64,000 bases of DNA from Gentiana macrophylla (lineage: Eukaryota; Streptophyta; Magnoliopsida; Gentianales; Gentianaceae): NCBI GenBank assembly GCA_026214975.1, contig JAOBSW010000955.1, forward strand, positions 124,001 through 188,000. The letters are read 5' to 3'. The notes under the pieces were generated by a model, which was not told the origin of the DNA, searched no databases, and worked only from the letters and a program-made list of their open reading frames with translations. Numbering within the stretch: the stretch's first letter is position 1; every line of letters starts with the position of its first letter. Made by a program: the position numbers and the translations under genes. Positions 35,380-44,912 of this stretch are shown piece by piece.

Positions 35380-35417
35380 TACTCATCATTAAAACTTAAA
35401 ATAAGTCCAACATCCCA

Positions 35418-36186
35418 TTCAAGATTTCATCCCTTTGATCTTCTTACTCAGTAGGTCTATTTGCTCTTGCATCTCATCTTGAACACTTGATGATTCTTCT
35501 TTATGTACAGCAGCCAATGTGTTGTTTTTCTTGTTTCCTTTTCAACACTTGGAACAAGATCCTTGCTGAATTCATATGCTTCAAGATTTGAAAACAATTT
35601 GAAGGTGTCTTCTTCATGTAGTCTACTAGACTCTTCCATGGCGGTAACCTTCATTTCCAAAACTTCCTTTGCAGGTAAAGCTTTAAGAATTCTGGTGTTG
35701 ATCTCTTCCTTTGTATAAACAACATTCAGCAGGGTGAGTTCATCCATTGTTGCATTGAACCTATACTACATCTGTTCAATGGTTTCACTCGATTTCATTT
35801 TGAACTCCTGAAATTTTTGTTTGGCCACACTGATCTTGTTTTTCTTAATAACATCAGTGCCTTCACAAATGAGTTGCAATCTTTCCTAAAGTTCCTTGAG
35901 AGTTTTGCAATCTTTCACCTTCATGTACACATTGCTATCAAAAGTTATGTAAATGATGTCAATAGCAATATTGTTAGAATTTGCTCTTTTTTCTATCTTC
36001 AGCACCCCACTCTCTCTTTGGCTTTGGAATAGTTTGATTTTGACCATCCATAGTTATCACTTTAGTGATCTCCAATGGTCCATCATCATGTGTTGCAGCT
36101 AGATAAGCCTTCATACGATGTTTATACTCATCAAAACGATCTAGAGAGCACATCAACATAGTCCTAGCATACTGATTGTTATCCAT
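35418..36186 (-). pseudogene. E1 gag, N-terminal part
   Basis: It starts MDNNQYARTMLMCSLDRF at 36186 and aligns with the E2 gag. Frame breaks occur near 35975 and 35750. It ends at the E2 insertion and its C-terminal continuation is at 20236 and below. Motifs KREWGAEDRKK and LPAKEVLEM match the sister gag. Confidence 0.88.
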
Positions 36187-36271
36187 GATGCAGTAACTTG
36201 AAGACATAAACTTGAAAAAGTTTTCAAAGATTTTTCACATATACAACAAGTAGGATTACATTAGAACAGAA

Positions 36272-36290
36272 GCACTGCTCTGATACCAAT
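36272..36290 (-). promoter_or_regulatory. Primer binding site of E1
   Basis: The minus strand reads ATTGGTATCAGAGCAGTGC. TGGTATCAGAGC is the perfect complement of the initiator-Met tRNA 3' end. It abuts the LTR end ACCAACA. Confidence 0.92.
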
Positions 36291-37988
36291 TGTTGGTCCC
36301 TTGAAAAGGCTTTGGTTAAGTTTAGAGGGGGGGTGAATAAACTTAACACTTAAAAAAAATTTGGAGTTTTACAAACATAGCAGGGTCAATAGTCTGCTGA
36401 CCACTCAGTAGTCTGCAGACTATTAAAGATATTGAATTTGTTGCATTGGAATATATTACATTAAGCCTTGTTAATTGTTGTTTTAAATATGATACTAAGT
36501 ATTGGATAATCAATAGTGCAAGTAGAGTGATTCAGTAGCTAGTTTCAGTAGGTTGATATGATGAGTATGCTGATAAAGTAAGTTGCAGAATGTAAATGCA
36601 GTAAAGTAAAGTAGGCAAGATTTATAGTGGTTCCAAGTGGTGTAATCCTATCAGTCCACTATTCTCCTATGATTTTGGAGGATATTCACTAGAGATTCTT
36701 GAGGTTGCTGTTACAAAAAACCCTAAACTGATTGTCTTTCACCAATGACTATGGCTTCACAAACTGAACACTTGAAACATGTAGGATTGCTGCTTGAAAG
36801 TATTCCATGGTCCTTGAAGGGTAAAATTTCCTCTTCACCAGCTCCACCACAAACAACAGTTCTTGACACTTCAAAAATGCTTTTCAGTCTTCAGCAAGCT
36901 TCTTGAAAAAGAAGGGTTGAATCAAGAGAGTAATTCAGCTTTTAGCATCGTTTGATCAGGTGAAATGATCCGTAGCTTGTAGTCTTCAAGTGTGTATAAT
37001 GGATGTAACTTGATAGCAGGAAACACTTGAAGAAAATTCTTGATCAATAGATTAAAGCTCAAGGATGCTCAGCAAGGTAAGATTGCACTTAATAATATCT
37101 GCCTTAGTATTCTTGTTACTTTCTTTTGTTCATCATCTTCAATCTGAATCAGGAGTCCCATATTTATAGGTGTGAATCCTATGACTTGTGTTTGAATTTC
37201 AAATATAGCCGTTTCAGATTTGTCTCTATCTTGGCTTACTTTTACCTTTTCTACTGAGTACTAACATTACCAGTATTGCTTTTTGACAGTGCAGTCTGTC
37301 TATCATTGACTTATTTCCATTGGATAAAACTCTGAATCTTTCCAACGTTCTTTTAATCTTGACCATTGATTTATTGATTAATCCAAGGCTTTTATGTCAT
37401 CCTTATCCATTTAATATTCCAAAGATAAACTTGGATTAATTTGAATCTTGCATTCAACAGACACCTGTAGTGTAAGTCTGCTGATGTCCATATCTGTCAG
37501 CCGACTTCAAGTCTGGTGTGTTTTATAAACACATCAACTGACTGCTTCTCATTTAACTTTTTATTATGAAGTTAGAGTACACCATTTTAATCATAACCAA
37601 GTTACAATCACCACTTAACTTTTATGGAACTTAGACCTTCTACACAAGGTATATGTGATCATTTAGGTTTTGGCAGACTTCCCTAAATTCAGATCCCATA
37701 TCTTTGATTTTAAATACTAAGTTTGATCTCTTAGCCTTCAATGACTGAGTGTGAACCATCAGCCTTCAACCATCAGCAGGTTCCTAGACACTCTACTAGC
37801 CTAGACACCCTACAAACCTAGTTAGGTCTACTGAACAAGTCAGCTAAAATATTTACAGTGCTTGTTTGATCAAACATATATAAAGATCAAACTCAAGTGA
37901 ACCGATACATTTAATCTAGACAACTTTTTTCCTTTGCTCTATAACATCTAGTCTGGCACTCATCATTAAAACTAAAATATGTCCAACA
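36291..37988 (-). repeat. E1 5' LTR
   Basis: Both ends are intact (TGTTGG...CCAACA). The TATA box on the minus strand is at 37160-37169 (CTATAAATAT). It pairs with 9590-11255. It is the outermost LTR of the nest on the right. Confidence 0.92.
37160..37169 (-). promoter_or_regulatory. LTR TATA box, E1 5' LTR
   Basis: The minus strand reads CTATAAATAT. This is the expected promoter for E1 RNA. Confidence 0.7.
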
Positions 37989-37993
37989 GTTAT

Positions 37994-38090
37994 TCATCAA
38001 TGGATAAACCAATACTAAAAAGGATTCTCATTGGGATGAACATAAAATGGAGTAGAGGGACTCAGTTCCTACTTCTTAGCTACAATGGCT
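37994..38090 (-). pseudogene. Copia gag, N-terminal end, of element H
   Basis: The minus-strand translation includes ELSPSTPFYVHPNENPFLVL, the conserved N-terminal motif of UBN2_3-type copia gag (SPYYLHPxDNPxxxLV). It ends at the E1 insertion; the remainder is at 8784-9589. A start codon is not clear and one stop precedes ELSP. Confidence 0.75.
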
Positions 38091-38305
38091 ATCAACAACT
38101 ATATCTAATCACAAAAATTTACATAAAATATTGAAAAAAAAACCGATCAAGAATTTGTCAAGAACAGGATTCTATCTCCAAGAAAAAGAAGAAAATCACA
38201 AAAAAAAAATCCCTCATGAATCTGTGATATATTACAACAGGAATCTCGAAGGAAACTCTCAAGTTTATTCAACTAAACATCATATATAGCACAATCTGAG
38301 CACAA
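38091..38305 (-). other. Leader of element H
   Basis: This AT-rich stretch of about 215 bp between gag and the primer site holds no gene. Confidence 0.5.
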
Positions 38306-38319
38306 AACGCTCTAATACC
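38306..38319 (-). promoter_or_regulatory. Primer binding site of element H
   Basis: The minus strand reads AGGTATTAGAGCG, a mutated copy of TGGTATCAGAGC, directly after the LTR end TTTTAACA. Confidence 0.65.
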
Positions 38320-38320
38320 T

Positions 38321-39389
38321 TGTTAAAAGGATGAAAATAAAAAAAGTGAAAATAAATGCGAAATTCTTATTGCTATAAAATAATGAACAAGATTTTTAAA
38401 ATGTGGTTAATCATGAAGTATTTATAGTGCATATTTCATTAAAACGGTAACATTCAGTTATAACATAATGGAATTCACAACAGATTACAATATGATGAAT
38501 TCTAAGTCAGCTAAGATGAGTCTGTCACATGAACCTTCAGTTAGCCGAGTTGAGTTTTTAACAGTCAGCTGAGCTGAGTCTTTAGAAGAGTTTTAAGGTG
38601 ACCTGAGTATGTGACACATCTTTGTGCACTAAAAAATCCCATATGGTGTAACATGCTCAGCCTTATCATTATCTTTTTGAAATGAACGTTATTCATGTCT
38701 TTTCAGCAACTTTGATACTTGATCAACTTGTAATGTCTTCAGGTCTGAGTCATTACGCATGATCAATTTCTTGATGTCTCATATGAACTTTCCTTTACAT
38801 ATGAATCTCTATAACTTAAATTATTTGGCTAATCAACATTTTCTTCTGAGTATGATTCAGTTTTCTCCACAAAATGTTATTAGTTCTAATTTAGGCTTTT
38901 GATCAAATTTCCTTTTTTTTTGATATTTATGTTTGTGTGAGATAAGAGTACACCATATTCTAATATAATCTTGACATGAACTCTTCATCACATTGCTTAA
39001 CTTGAATTCTTGATCAAAAAGATAAACTTCAAGTCATCACAAGCGTCTTGAAATAATCTTTTTAAATCCTCTTCTTGTCTTCAAATTTGAGTATGACCTC
39101 TCGGTGTTCAATCTTCAATCTTCAGTACTTAGTGCAAACCCTCAATATTCAAATATTCTACATTGATTCTGATTCCTCAGCATACAAGAAACCTATATGT
39201 CAGTCTACAGCTACTCCTAGATATTTAGTCTTCCAATTTTCTTTCTGGAATTTGCTAACTATGCTATTACGGTGCTTAGTTTGATCAATCTATACAATAT
39301 CATACTTCTAGTGATGACTTATAAAACTCATCTATCTCCTATCAAGATTTTATTACAGCTAGTTGGACCGTCATGAAAACTGAAATTCA
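38321..39389 (-). repeat. Copia LTR of element H (5' LTR by position of PBS)
   Basis: On the minus strand it runs TGAATTTCAG to TTTTAACA, 1069 bp. It has a TATA box CACTATAAATAC at 38419-38430. A primer site lies on its downstream side, yet a polypurine tract lies on its upstream side at 39390-39409. It may therefore be shared by two tandem copies. Confidence 0.7.
38419..38430 (-). promoter_or_regulatory. LTR TATA box, element H
   Basis: The minus strand reads CACTATAAATAC. Confidence 0.55.
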
Positions 39390-39409
39390 TAACTAATTCC
39401 TCTTTTTTG
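39390..39409 (-). promoter_or_regulatory. Polypurine tract next to the H LTR
   Basis: The minus strand reads CAAAAAAGAGGAATTAGTTA immediately before TGAATTTC. It implies an internal region to the right whose 3' LTR is 38321-39389. Confidence 0.6.
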
Positions 39410-40058
39410 ATGATGCAAAATGATCTAACCTCTCTAGATCCTAATGAATGAATTTGAAAGCAATAAAACAATGTCATTAAGATAATGACATGAAGAAAAA
39501 GTTTTTATTTTATTATAACACTCGTTACTACAAGATACATCAATATTTACAAAATGAAAAGCTAATCATCGATTCACGGCCTTCAAGTACTCCTTTAAGC
39601 GCTGGCTCCTTATCCTTGTAATTAATGTCTAGACTCTTCCATGTATCTTGTAATTAATTTGCTTGTAATTAATGTCTAGACTCTTCCATTTCCATTAGTC
39701 AAGAGAATGTTCCATAGATGATGTGTCAAAAACACTTCTCTTGAACAGTTCATCATATTCATCTAGAGTCTCGTCAATAGTAGGATTTCCAAATGTTTTT
39801 GACGATACCGAATTTCACCGCTTCACGTGTCACGCACACAACACCCCAAAATAGAAATATTAAAGGACCCAAGATTCTAACCTTAAGGGCCAGGAGCCCC
39901 AGTATAGGCCTAAAGGTTGATCTCCGCCCCCATAGGGGAAGCTGACCAGGTCGTTCCACAGTCCACAGCAGATCGGTCAGGACGAAGTAAAGGTCGACTT
40001 GTGCAGCTCGGTCGTCTTGACCTTTGCAGCTCACCGTAGGTCGGCTAAAGCATATAAT
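39410..40058 (-). pseudogene. Possible envelope-like C-terminal remnant plus unassigned GC-richer sequence
   Basis: On the minus strand near 39690-39790 the frame reads NPTIDETLDEYDELFKRS, an acidic stretch like the end of a Sirevirus-type envelope-like ORF. A 28-bp block (CTTGTAATTAATGTCTAGAC) is repeated at 39615 and 39662. From about 39880 the sequence is GC-richer with repeated GGTCG/CGACC words, recalling the palindromic repeats at 43.8-45.4 kb. It is cut by the LTR starting at 40059. Confidence 0.35.
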
Positions 40059-41869
40059 TGATAGGTGTAATGCCCGAAAGATAATTTTGTAATTGTTTTA
40101 TTTGATAAATGAAATGCTATTATTATTATTCATATTTATTATTCTCATATTCACCGATGTGAAAATAGTATTTACACTACAAAAAACCCTAAAGTATATC
40201 ATTTATGTAATCACTTAACTCAGTGTATGTGATATACACGGGAGGATTGAGTTAGTGAAGATGTACTTAAAATACAATTAGCCCATAGTGAAGTTAATCG
40301 AGAGTATCGGGTCTCTCCTTTAACGTGCTATTAATGCGCCCAGAACACAATAGGTGTGATTGTCTTATCCAGACTTTCGGTTAAGAGAACCTAGTGGGGC
40401 ATTTATATATGATAGATATATCATATGTATTTGACCGATTTGATTAGAGTTCACGATATAATTCCGTAATCGAGAAGTCTTATCGAATCAATCGATGATC
40501 ATATTTATGGATATATCTCAATCTCGAGGTGATCACGGTCAACCGCTTGAATCGGTATGAGGTTTGACTTGACGGTTAAGGATTACACCGAGTCCAGTAG
40601 TCCGAATTACCCCATCTTGGCATTGTCTTTGGATTGAGTGAGTAGTACGTGTTATCACAGATACGGAATCCATTCCTTCCATTTACGGAAGTAGATAGAC
40701 AGCTTCCTTATTTGTTAATCCTACAAACCGATCGATCCATGGAGTTCATATTATCTTGATTAGCTACCGGTGAGTTGTATGAATTAATTCATCACTAGGG
40801 GTTAATGGTAAATAAGGATAAGAGGTTCTAAAAGGGTTAACGGTAACTTCCCAATTTAGAATGAGCAATCTATACATGAGGATTAATCCATATGTAATGA
40901 TTATATCAATGGACGCTTATTATCATTCTCGTGAGGAGATAAATATAATCTTATAATCGGAGGAGTGCAATAACGGGATTAAAGTGGCATATTCTCGTGA
41001 TTGATTTATCGAATATAATTATTACATTCGTAAGATAATTATTTATTTGATTTATCGAGTCACGATTATTAGTCCATGGTCCCCGACGTGCCTCCAATAT
41101 AACATAGCTATTTTCGGACGTCGAATCCTGATAATATTAATTTAGTTCTTATTAGAATTTAATTAAAACGATATGTGAATTAATTGTTTAGTGAACTATT
41201 AAATTAGTTGGGCTAAATAATTAAATATGTGGAAAAAGACATTTTTCATAATCTTGGCCAATTTATGTGTTATGGCCGAAAATTATTGACTAGGTCAATA
41301 AGATGAATTTCGGCCCCAAGTGCATTGTTTTAGGAAACAAGAAATTGTTTTAAGACATGTGCACAAAATATTTATTGGATAAAAATTTATGATAAGAAAT
41401 AAAGATAAATATTATTCTAGATTTGTTCTAGAATATTATGAGATTATCTTTTATTTATTGGATTATTTATTTGTAAAATTAAAATCCTTGGAGGACAAGG
41501 TTTACTGTCCTATATAAAGAGAGTTCTCTCAAGCCTTAAAAACACACAAAATTCGACTATCATCTCTTAGAGAGAAGATAGAATATTTTCGGCCAAGGGG
41601 AGAAAAGGAAAATCTTGGAGGTTTCCGCGTAGCATATCGGAAGGATTCGAGACGAGAATTTCCTTCCACCGGGAGTTGCTTGGATCACACGTACGGAAGA
41701 TCATGGTGCTCTTCACACCTTCTTTCTTTGCGGTTCTTCAACTTGGATTTTGAGATCCAAGAGGTATGTTCTACAACCCCCTTGTAGATGTAGATCTAGT
41801 TATTTTATTACGTGTAATTTATAGATCTAGATCCTTAAATCGCTTCCATTGCGGATGGTTTTACTTACA
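40059..41869 (+). repeat. LTR of a copia element (E4), + strand
   Basis: It starts TGATAGGTGTAATGCCCGAA and ends TTTTACTTACA. The TATA box TATATAAA is at 41511-41518. It is of the same family as the solo LTR at 33691-35379. A primer site follows at once, so it is a 5' LTR. No matching 3' LTR is in the window. Confidence 0.8.
41511..41518 (+). promoter_or_regulatory. LTR TATA box, E4
   Basis: TATATAAA is followed by GAGAGTTCTCTCAAG, which has a short hairpin potential at the RNA start. Confidence 0.65.
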
Positions 41870-41870
41870 G

Positions 41871-41886
41871 TGGTATCAGTCGCCTG
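41871..41886 (+). promoter_or_regulatory. Primer binding site of E4
   Basis: TGGTATCAGTCGCCTG follows the LTR end. TGGTATCAG matches the initiator-Met primer site; the next bases diverge. Confidence 0.7.
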
Positions 41887-42354
41887 GTGATCTATATTTA
41901 TACGTATAAAATATTTGATCTAGGAGTGGAAAACATGTAGTTTTTTGTGTCTTTTTTTTGGGGCCGATGCATGCATTTTTTTTATGTTGCGATTGTTGTG
42001 GTTTGAAGAGATGGAGTGGGGTTGGTATTGTTTACCCGTAGATCTATTTTGTAGCTCTTTTGATTAGTACCAATTGAGCATAGGATTTGTAATTTAATTA
42101 TGTTGAATTCGAAAAATTATGTAAAAAGGTAGTACCTTTTGTTTTTTATTTTGTTCCGGGTTCGAGACGACGAAGATCATGATGTTAAAGATCATCAAGA
42201 TGGTGAAACCAAAGGTAAAAACAGGAGGAGGCCAGTTTGTTTTTTTTTTTTCTCGTCGGCAATTTTTTTTTGTATGCAGCCGCAACCACATTTTTTTAGT
42301 AATAATAAATACGTGTTTGGAAATATAATTATGGAAAGAATCCTAAGCCATTAA
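41887..42354 (+). other. Truncated leader of E4
   Basis: T-rich non-coding sequence with poly-T runs and no gag. The element breaks off before any coding domain, near the start of a second LTR. Confidence 0.45.
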
Positions 42355-42710
42355 GGCTCGGATCTTTATAATTTAAATCTAATACTTGAATAACGTAATT
42401 ATCTCCTACAATCAAAGAGACCAAATCGTAATTATCTCTTCCTTAGGGAACACGGAATCGGAGTCCAACAAGCACCGGGCCCACGAAGGCCTAGGGCACC
42501 CCTTTATATAAACAATCCCTAAGGAACTACGAGACTTGATTCCTAAACAATAACATGATACGTAGGCACCCTGGAGAAATTCCCAGGCTCAGTCTAAAGT
42601 CCCCCCAAAAACCATCCCTCATTCATATTGTTCTTGATTATCTTCCTTGATACAATTGCCCCTAGTTAAAACACCCAGATTATATAACCAGCGAATTTTA
42701 CTTCATCACA
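42355..42710 (+). repeat. Ty3/gypsy-type LTR, right part
   Basis: It contains GGGCACCCCTTTATATAAAC, with TATATAAA at 42505-42512, and ends TTCATCACA directly before a gypsy-type primer site. The left end is not defined; it may be truncated by, or continue beyond, E4. Confidence 0.6.
42505..42512 (+). promoter_or_regulatory. LTR TATA box, gypsy LTR
   Basis: TATATAAA lies about 205 bp before the LTR end. Confidence 0.55.
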
Positions 42711-42727
42711 TGGCGCTAGAAGGAGGG
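42711..42727 (+). promoter_or_regulatory. Primer binding site, Ty3/gypsy type
   Basis: TGGCGCTAGAAGGAGGG is a common primer-site and leader sequence of plant Ty3/gypsy elements (Tat/Athila-like). It differs from the copia TGGTATCAGAGC. Confidence 0.7.
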
Positions 42728-42786
42728 TTTTCTATCGGTAATTGGTCGAGGTTTTTCGTGATCACATTAATGGCAAGACCACACAT

Positions 42787-43285
42787 CAGTACGATCGACG
42801 GCTTATTCCCAGAAATTGAACCGTTTAAACAAAAATCAACCATTTAGATTGAAGAAGAAGAAGGATAGAACAATCCCCTTTGTACCGATCAGAGTCCGTT
42901 TCAATGCCCAATCGTCACAAGAAAGTTTCTACTGCATCACCATAATGCAGCAGTCAGGTCGGCGGCTTATTCCCAGAAGTTGAACTGTTGAAAGAAAAAT
43001 TCCACCATTTAGATTGAAGAAGGAGGAGGGACGAACAAGCCCTCCAAAATTGTGCCGATTGAAGTCCGTTTTGATGACCGATCGTCACCGGAACGTTTCA
43101 GCTGTATCACCGAAATGCAATAGTCAAGTTGGTGGCGTATTTTCAGAAATTGAACTGTCGAAAACAAAATACCACCGTTCATATTGAATAAGAAGGAGGG
43201 ACGAAAAAGCTCTCCAAATTTCATGCCGATCGCAGTTCGTTTCGATGCCCGATTGTCGCAAGAAAGATGCTGATATAACACCAAA
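42787..43285 (+). repeat. ~167-bp tandem repeat, three copies
   Basis: Units start near 42787, 42951 and 43121. Each carries GGCTTATTCCCAGAA(A/G)TTGAAC, a T(A/G)AAGAAG(A/G)AG run, GTCCGTTT(C/T)GATG and CGTCAC(A/C)(A/G)GAA. They lie in the leader after the gypsy primer site. Copies differ by about 20 percent. Confidence 0.8.
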
Positions 43286-43576
43286 AGAAGCTGCGAATTT
43301 CTTCCTTGTTTTTACCTATTTTTGGTTTTCCGATCGACATTTATTAAGATCTTCATCCAGATTTCTAGATCTCCAATATCTTCATCATGGCCTTATTGTA
43401 TTCATTACATATACACTAGAATGAACTCATCTTGAGTGAGCTCGCCCAAGCACGAGCTCTCTAGATATGAGCTCCTCGGGTATAAGCAATCAAAACGATC
43501 TGAACAAAGAGTAGAAAAATTAAAATGTGAGCAGTTATGGGACATGACGACTTGTATTTGTAAGCCAGATCTGATT
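43286..43576 (+). other. No gene seen
   Basis: Non-coding sequence between two tandem arrays, with scattered GAGCTC words that foreshadow the next repeat. Confidence 0.5.
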
Positions 43577-43659
43577 CGAGCTCTCCAGCTCTCCAAGATC
43601 CGAGCTCTCTAGCTCTCCAAAATCCAAGCTCTCCAGCTCTCCAAGATCCGAGCTCTCCG
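43577..43659 (+). repeat. 24-bp tandem repeat, ~3.5 copies
   Basis: Units at 43577, 43601, 43625 and a partial one at 43649 share CGAGCTCTCCAGCTCTCCAA, with an inner GCTCTC doublet. Confidence 0.9.
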
Positions 43660-43822
43660 TAATAAGGAGACTACTAGATAAGTTCATTTTATTTTCATTG
43701 ATTATTAATTACTTTGCAATTATATGTTTATTGCATGTTCTATAATATGGCTCAAAGCCAAAATTTTTAGAATCGCAGGTCGGATTGCAAAATCGTTGGG
43801 TTTGAAAAGGTAAAATTATTAT

Positions 43823-44157
43823 GTCTGCAATACGGACACGTTGAGATCCACAGGACGGACCAGTGTAATTTTATCTAAGTCCATAGGATGGATGCGCTGA
43901 GATCCGCACAACGGACCAGTGTAATTTTATCTAAGTCCGCAGGATGGGCGTGTTGAGATCTGCAGGACAGACCAGTGTAATTTTATCTAAGTTTGCAGGA
44001 CGGACACGCTGAGATCCATCGGACGGACCAGTTTAATTGTATCTTAGTCTACAGGAGGGATGCGCTTAGATCTGTAGGACGGACCACTGTAATATTATCT
44101 AAGTCCGCAAGACAGACGCGCTTAGATCCCCAGGTCGGACCAGTGTATTTTATCTAA
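43823..44157 (+). repeat. 56-bp tandem repeat, six copies
   Basis: Units start at 43823, 43879, 43935, 43991, 44047 and 44103, with a partial unit at 44158. A typical unit has GTCCGCAGGACGGAC-like palindromes, CGCTGAGATCC, then ACCAGTGTAATTTTATCTAA. The 56-bp period is exact. Confidence 0.92.
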
Positions 44158-44629
44158 GTCTGAAGCTCGGACTCAACAAAATTTGCAAGTCGAAAGGTCA
44201 GACAACCCGAGGTCTGCAGACACCTCTATAAAGCTGTTAAAGAGTAAGGCAAGGGTGCATATCAACCAGCAGGACGATTACATAAAGCTGGCATGGAAAC
44301 AATCCCCGCAAGCTTTACGTCTAAAACGGGTTCCAGAATTCAATAAATTATTTCAATTTATCAGTATTATTTCAATATTATATTTATATTCTTTATTGGG
44401 TATAATACGTAATGGCTTTAAGATAAAAGCATTACGTCTGCAAGACACACAACTGAGCTCCGCAAGACGGACTTAGAAGAATTCACGAGTCTGCAGGTCA
44501 GACTCACTATCCGACCTTTGCAGTCGGACTCAAATAAAAAATCATACAAAATCCAATATGCCATCCAAACTCTGTTAGTTAATACATGGCATACTGGGGG
44601 AAAGAAACCCCACCAAGGACATAAAAAAC

Positions 44630-44851
44630 AAAGTCTGCCCGCCAAATTCAAAAAATCAAGTCTGCATGGCAGACTCAAAAAAAAAATTAAAGTCCACCTG
44701 CCAGACACAAAAAATAAGTCTGCAGGTTAGACTTCTAGAAAATACAGTCTGCCTGACAGACTCAAAAAATAAAGTCTGCCTACCAGACTCAAAAGAAAAA
44801 AAGGTCTGCAGGTCAAACTCATAAAAAATATAGTCTGCATGATAGACTCAA

Positions 44852-44912
<61 letters not shown>

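Larger units (their letters stand above)
20242..35412 (-). mobile_element. E2: Sirevirus-type Ty1/copia retrotransposon nested in E1
   Basis: The flanks are TCCCA at 20237-20241 and 35413-35417, an exact 5-bp duplication within gag of E1. On the minus strand: 5' LTR 32099-35412 (with a solo LTR inside), PBS 32081-32098, gag-pol 31993-26530, envelope-like ORF 25962-22020, PPT 21923-21938 and 3' LTR 20242-21922. It is of the same family as E1 but its frames are longer, in keeping with a younger insertion. The length without the solo LTR is about 13.5 kb. Confidence 0.9.
32099..35412 (-). repeat. E2 5' LTR, interrupted by a solo LTR
   Basis: LTR sequence lies at 32099-33690 and 35385-35412. It pairs with 20242-21922. 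Its outer end (TATTGGTCCC, plus strand) carries a G-to-A change. Two short stretches (32125-32175 and 33505-33580) do not align with the partner LTR. Confidence 0.88.
9590..37988 (-). mobile_element. E1: outer Sirevirus-type Ty1/copia retrotransposon (interrupted)
   Basis: The flanks are the 5-bp duplications GTTAT at 9585-9589 and 37989-37993. On the minus strand: 5' LTR 36291-37988, PBS at 36272-36290, gag start at 36186, gag broken at 35418 by the E2 insertion, gag-pol resuming at 20236 and ending at 15590, envelope-like ORF 14875-11350, PPT and 3' LTR 9590-11255. Without E2 it would be about 13.2 kb. Sirevirus assignment rests on the LTR ends, tandem zinc knuckles, initiator-Met primer site and envelope-like ORF after pol. 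Confidence 0.88.

Noticed and set aside
36272..36290. TGGTATCAGAGC as part of a Met tRNA gene
   Set aside because: There is no cloverleaf around it; the position next to an LTR end marks a primer binding site.
9590..37988. Tandem array of elements sharing LTRs (unequal crossing-over)
   Set aside because: TCCCA flanks 20242-35412 and gag continues across it, so nesting explains the layout better.
39774..40034. 86-codon minus-strand ORF
   Set aside because: It lies in a GC-rich repeat-like stretch; no family features and no neighbours support it.
43823..44157. CRISPR-like regular spacing of the 56-bp array
   Set aside because: Units are contiguous and similar throughout with no unique spacers, and the context is a plant retroelement.
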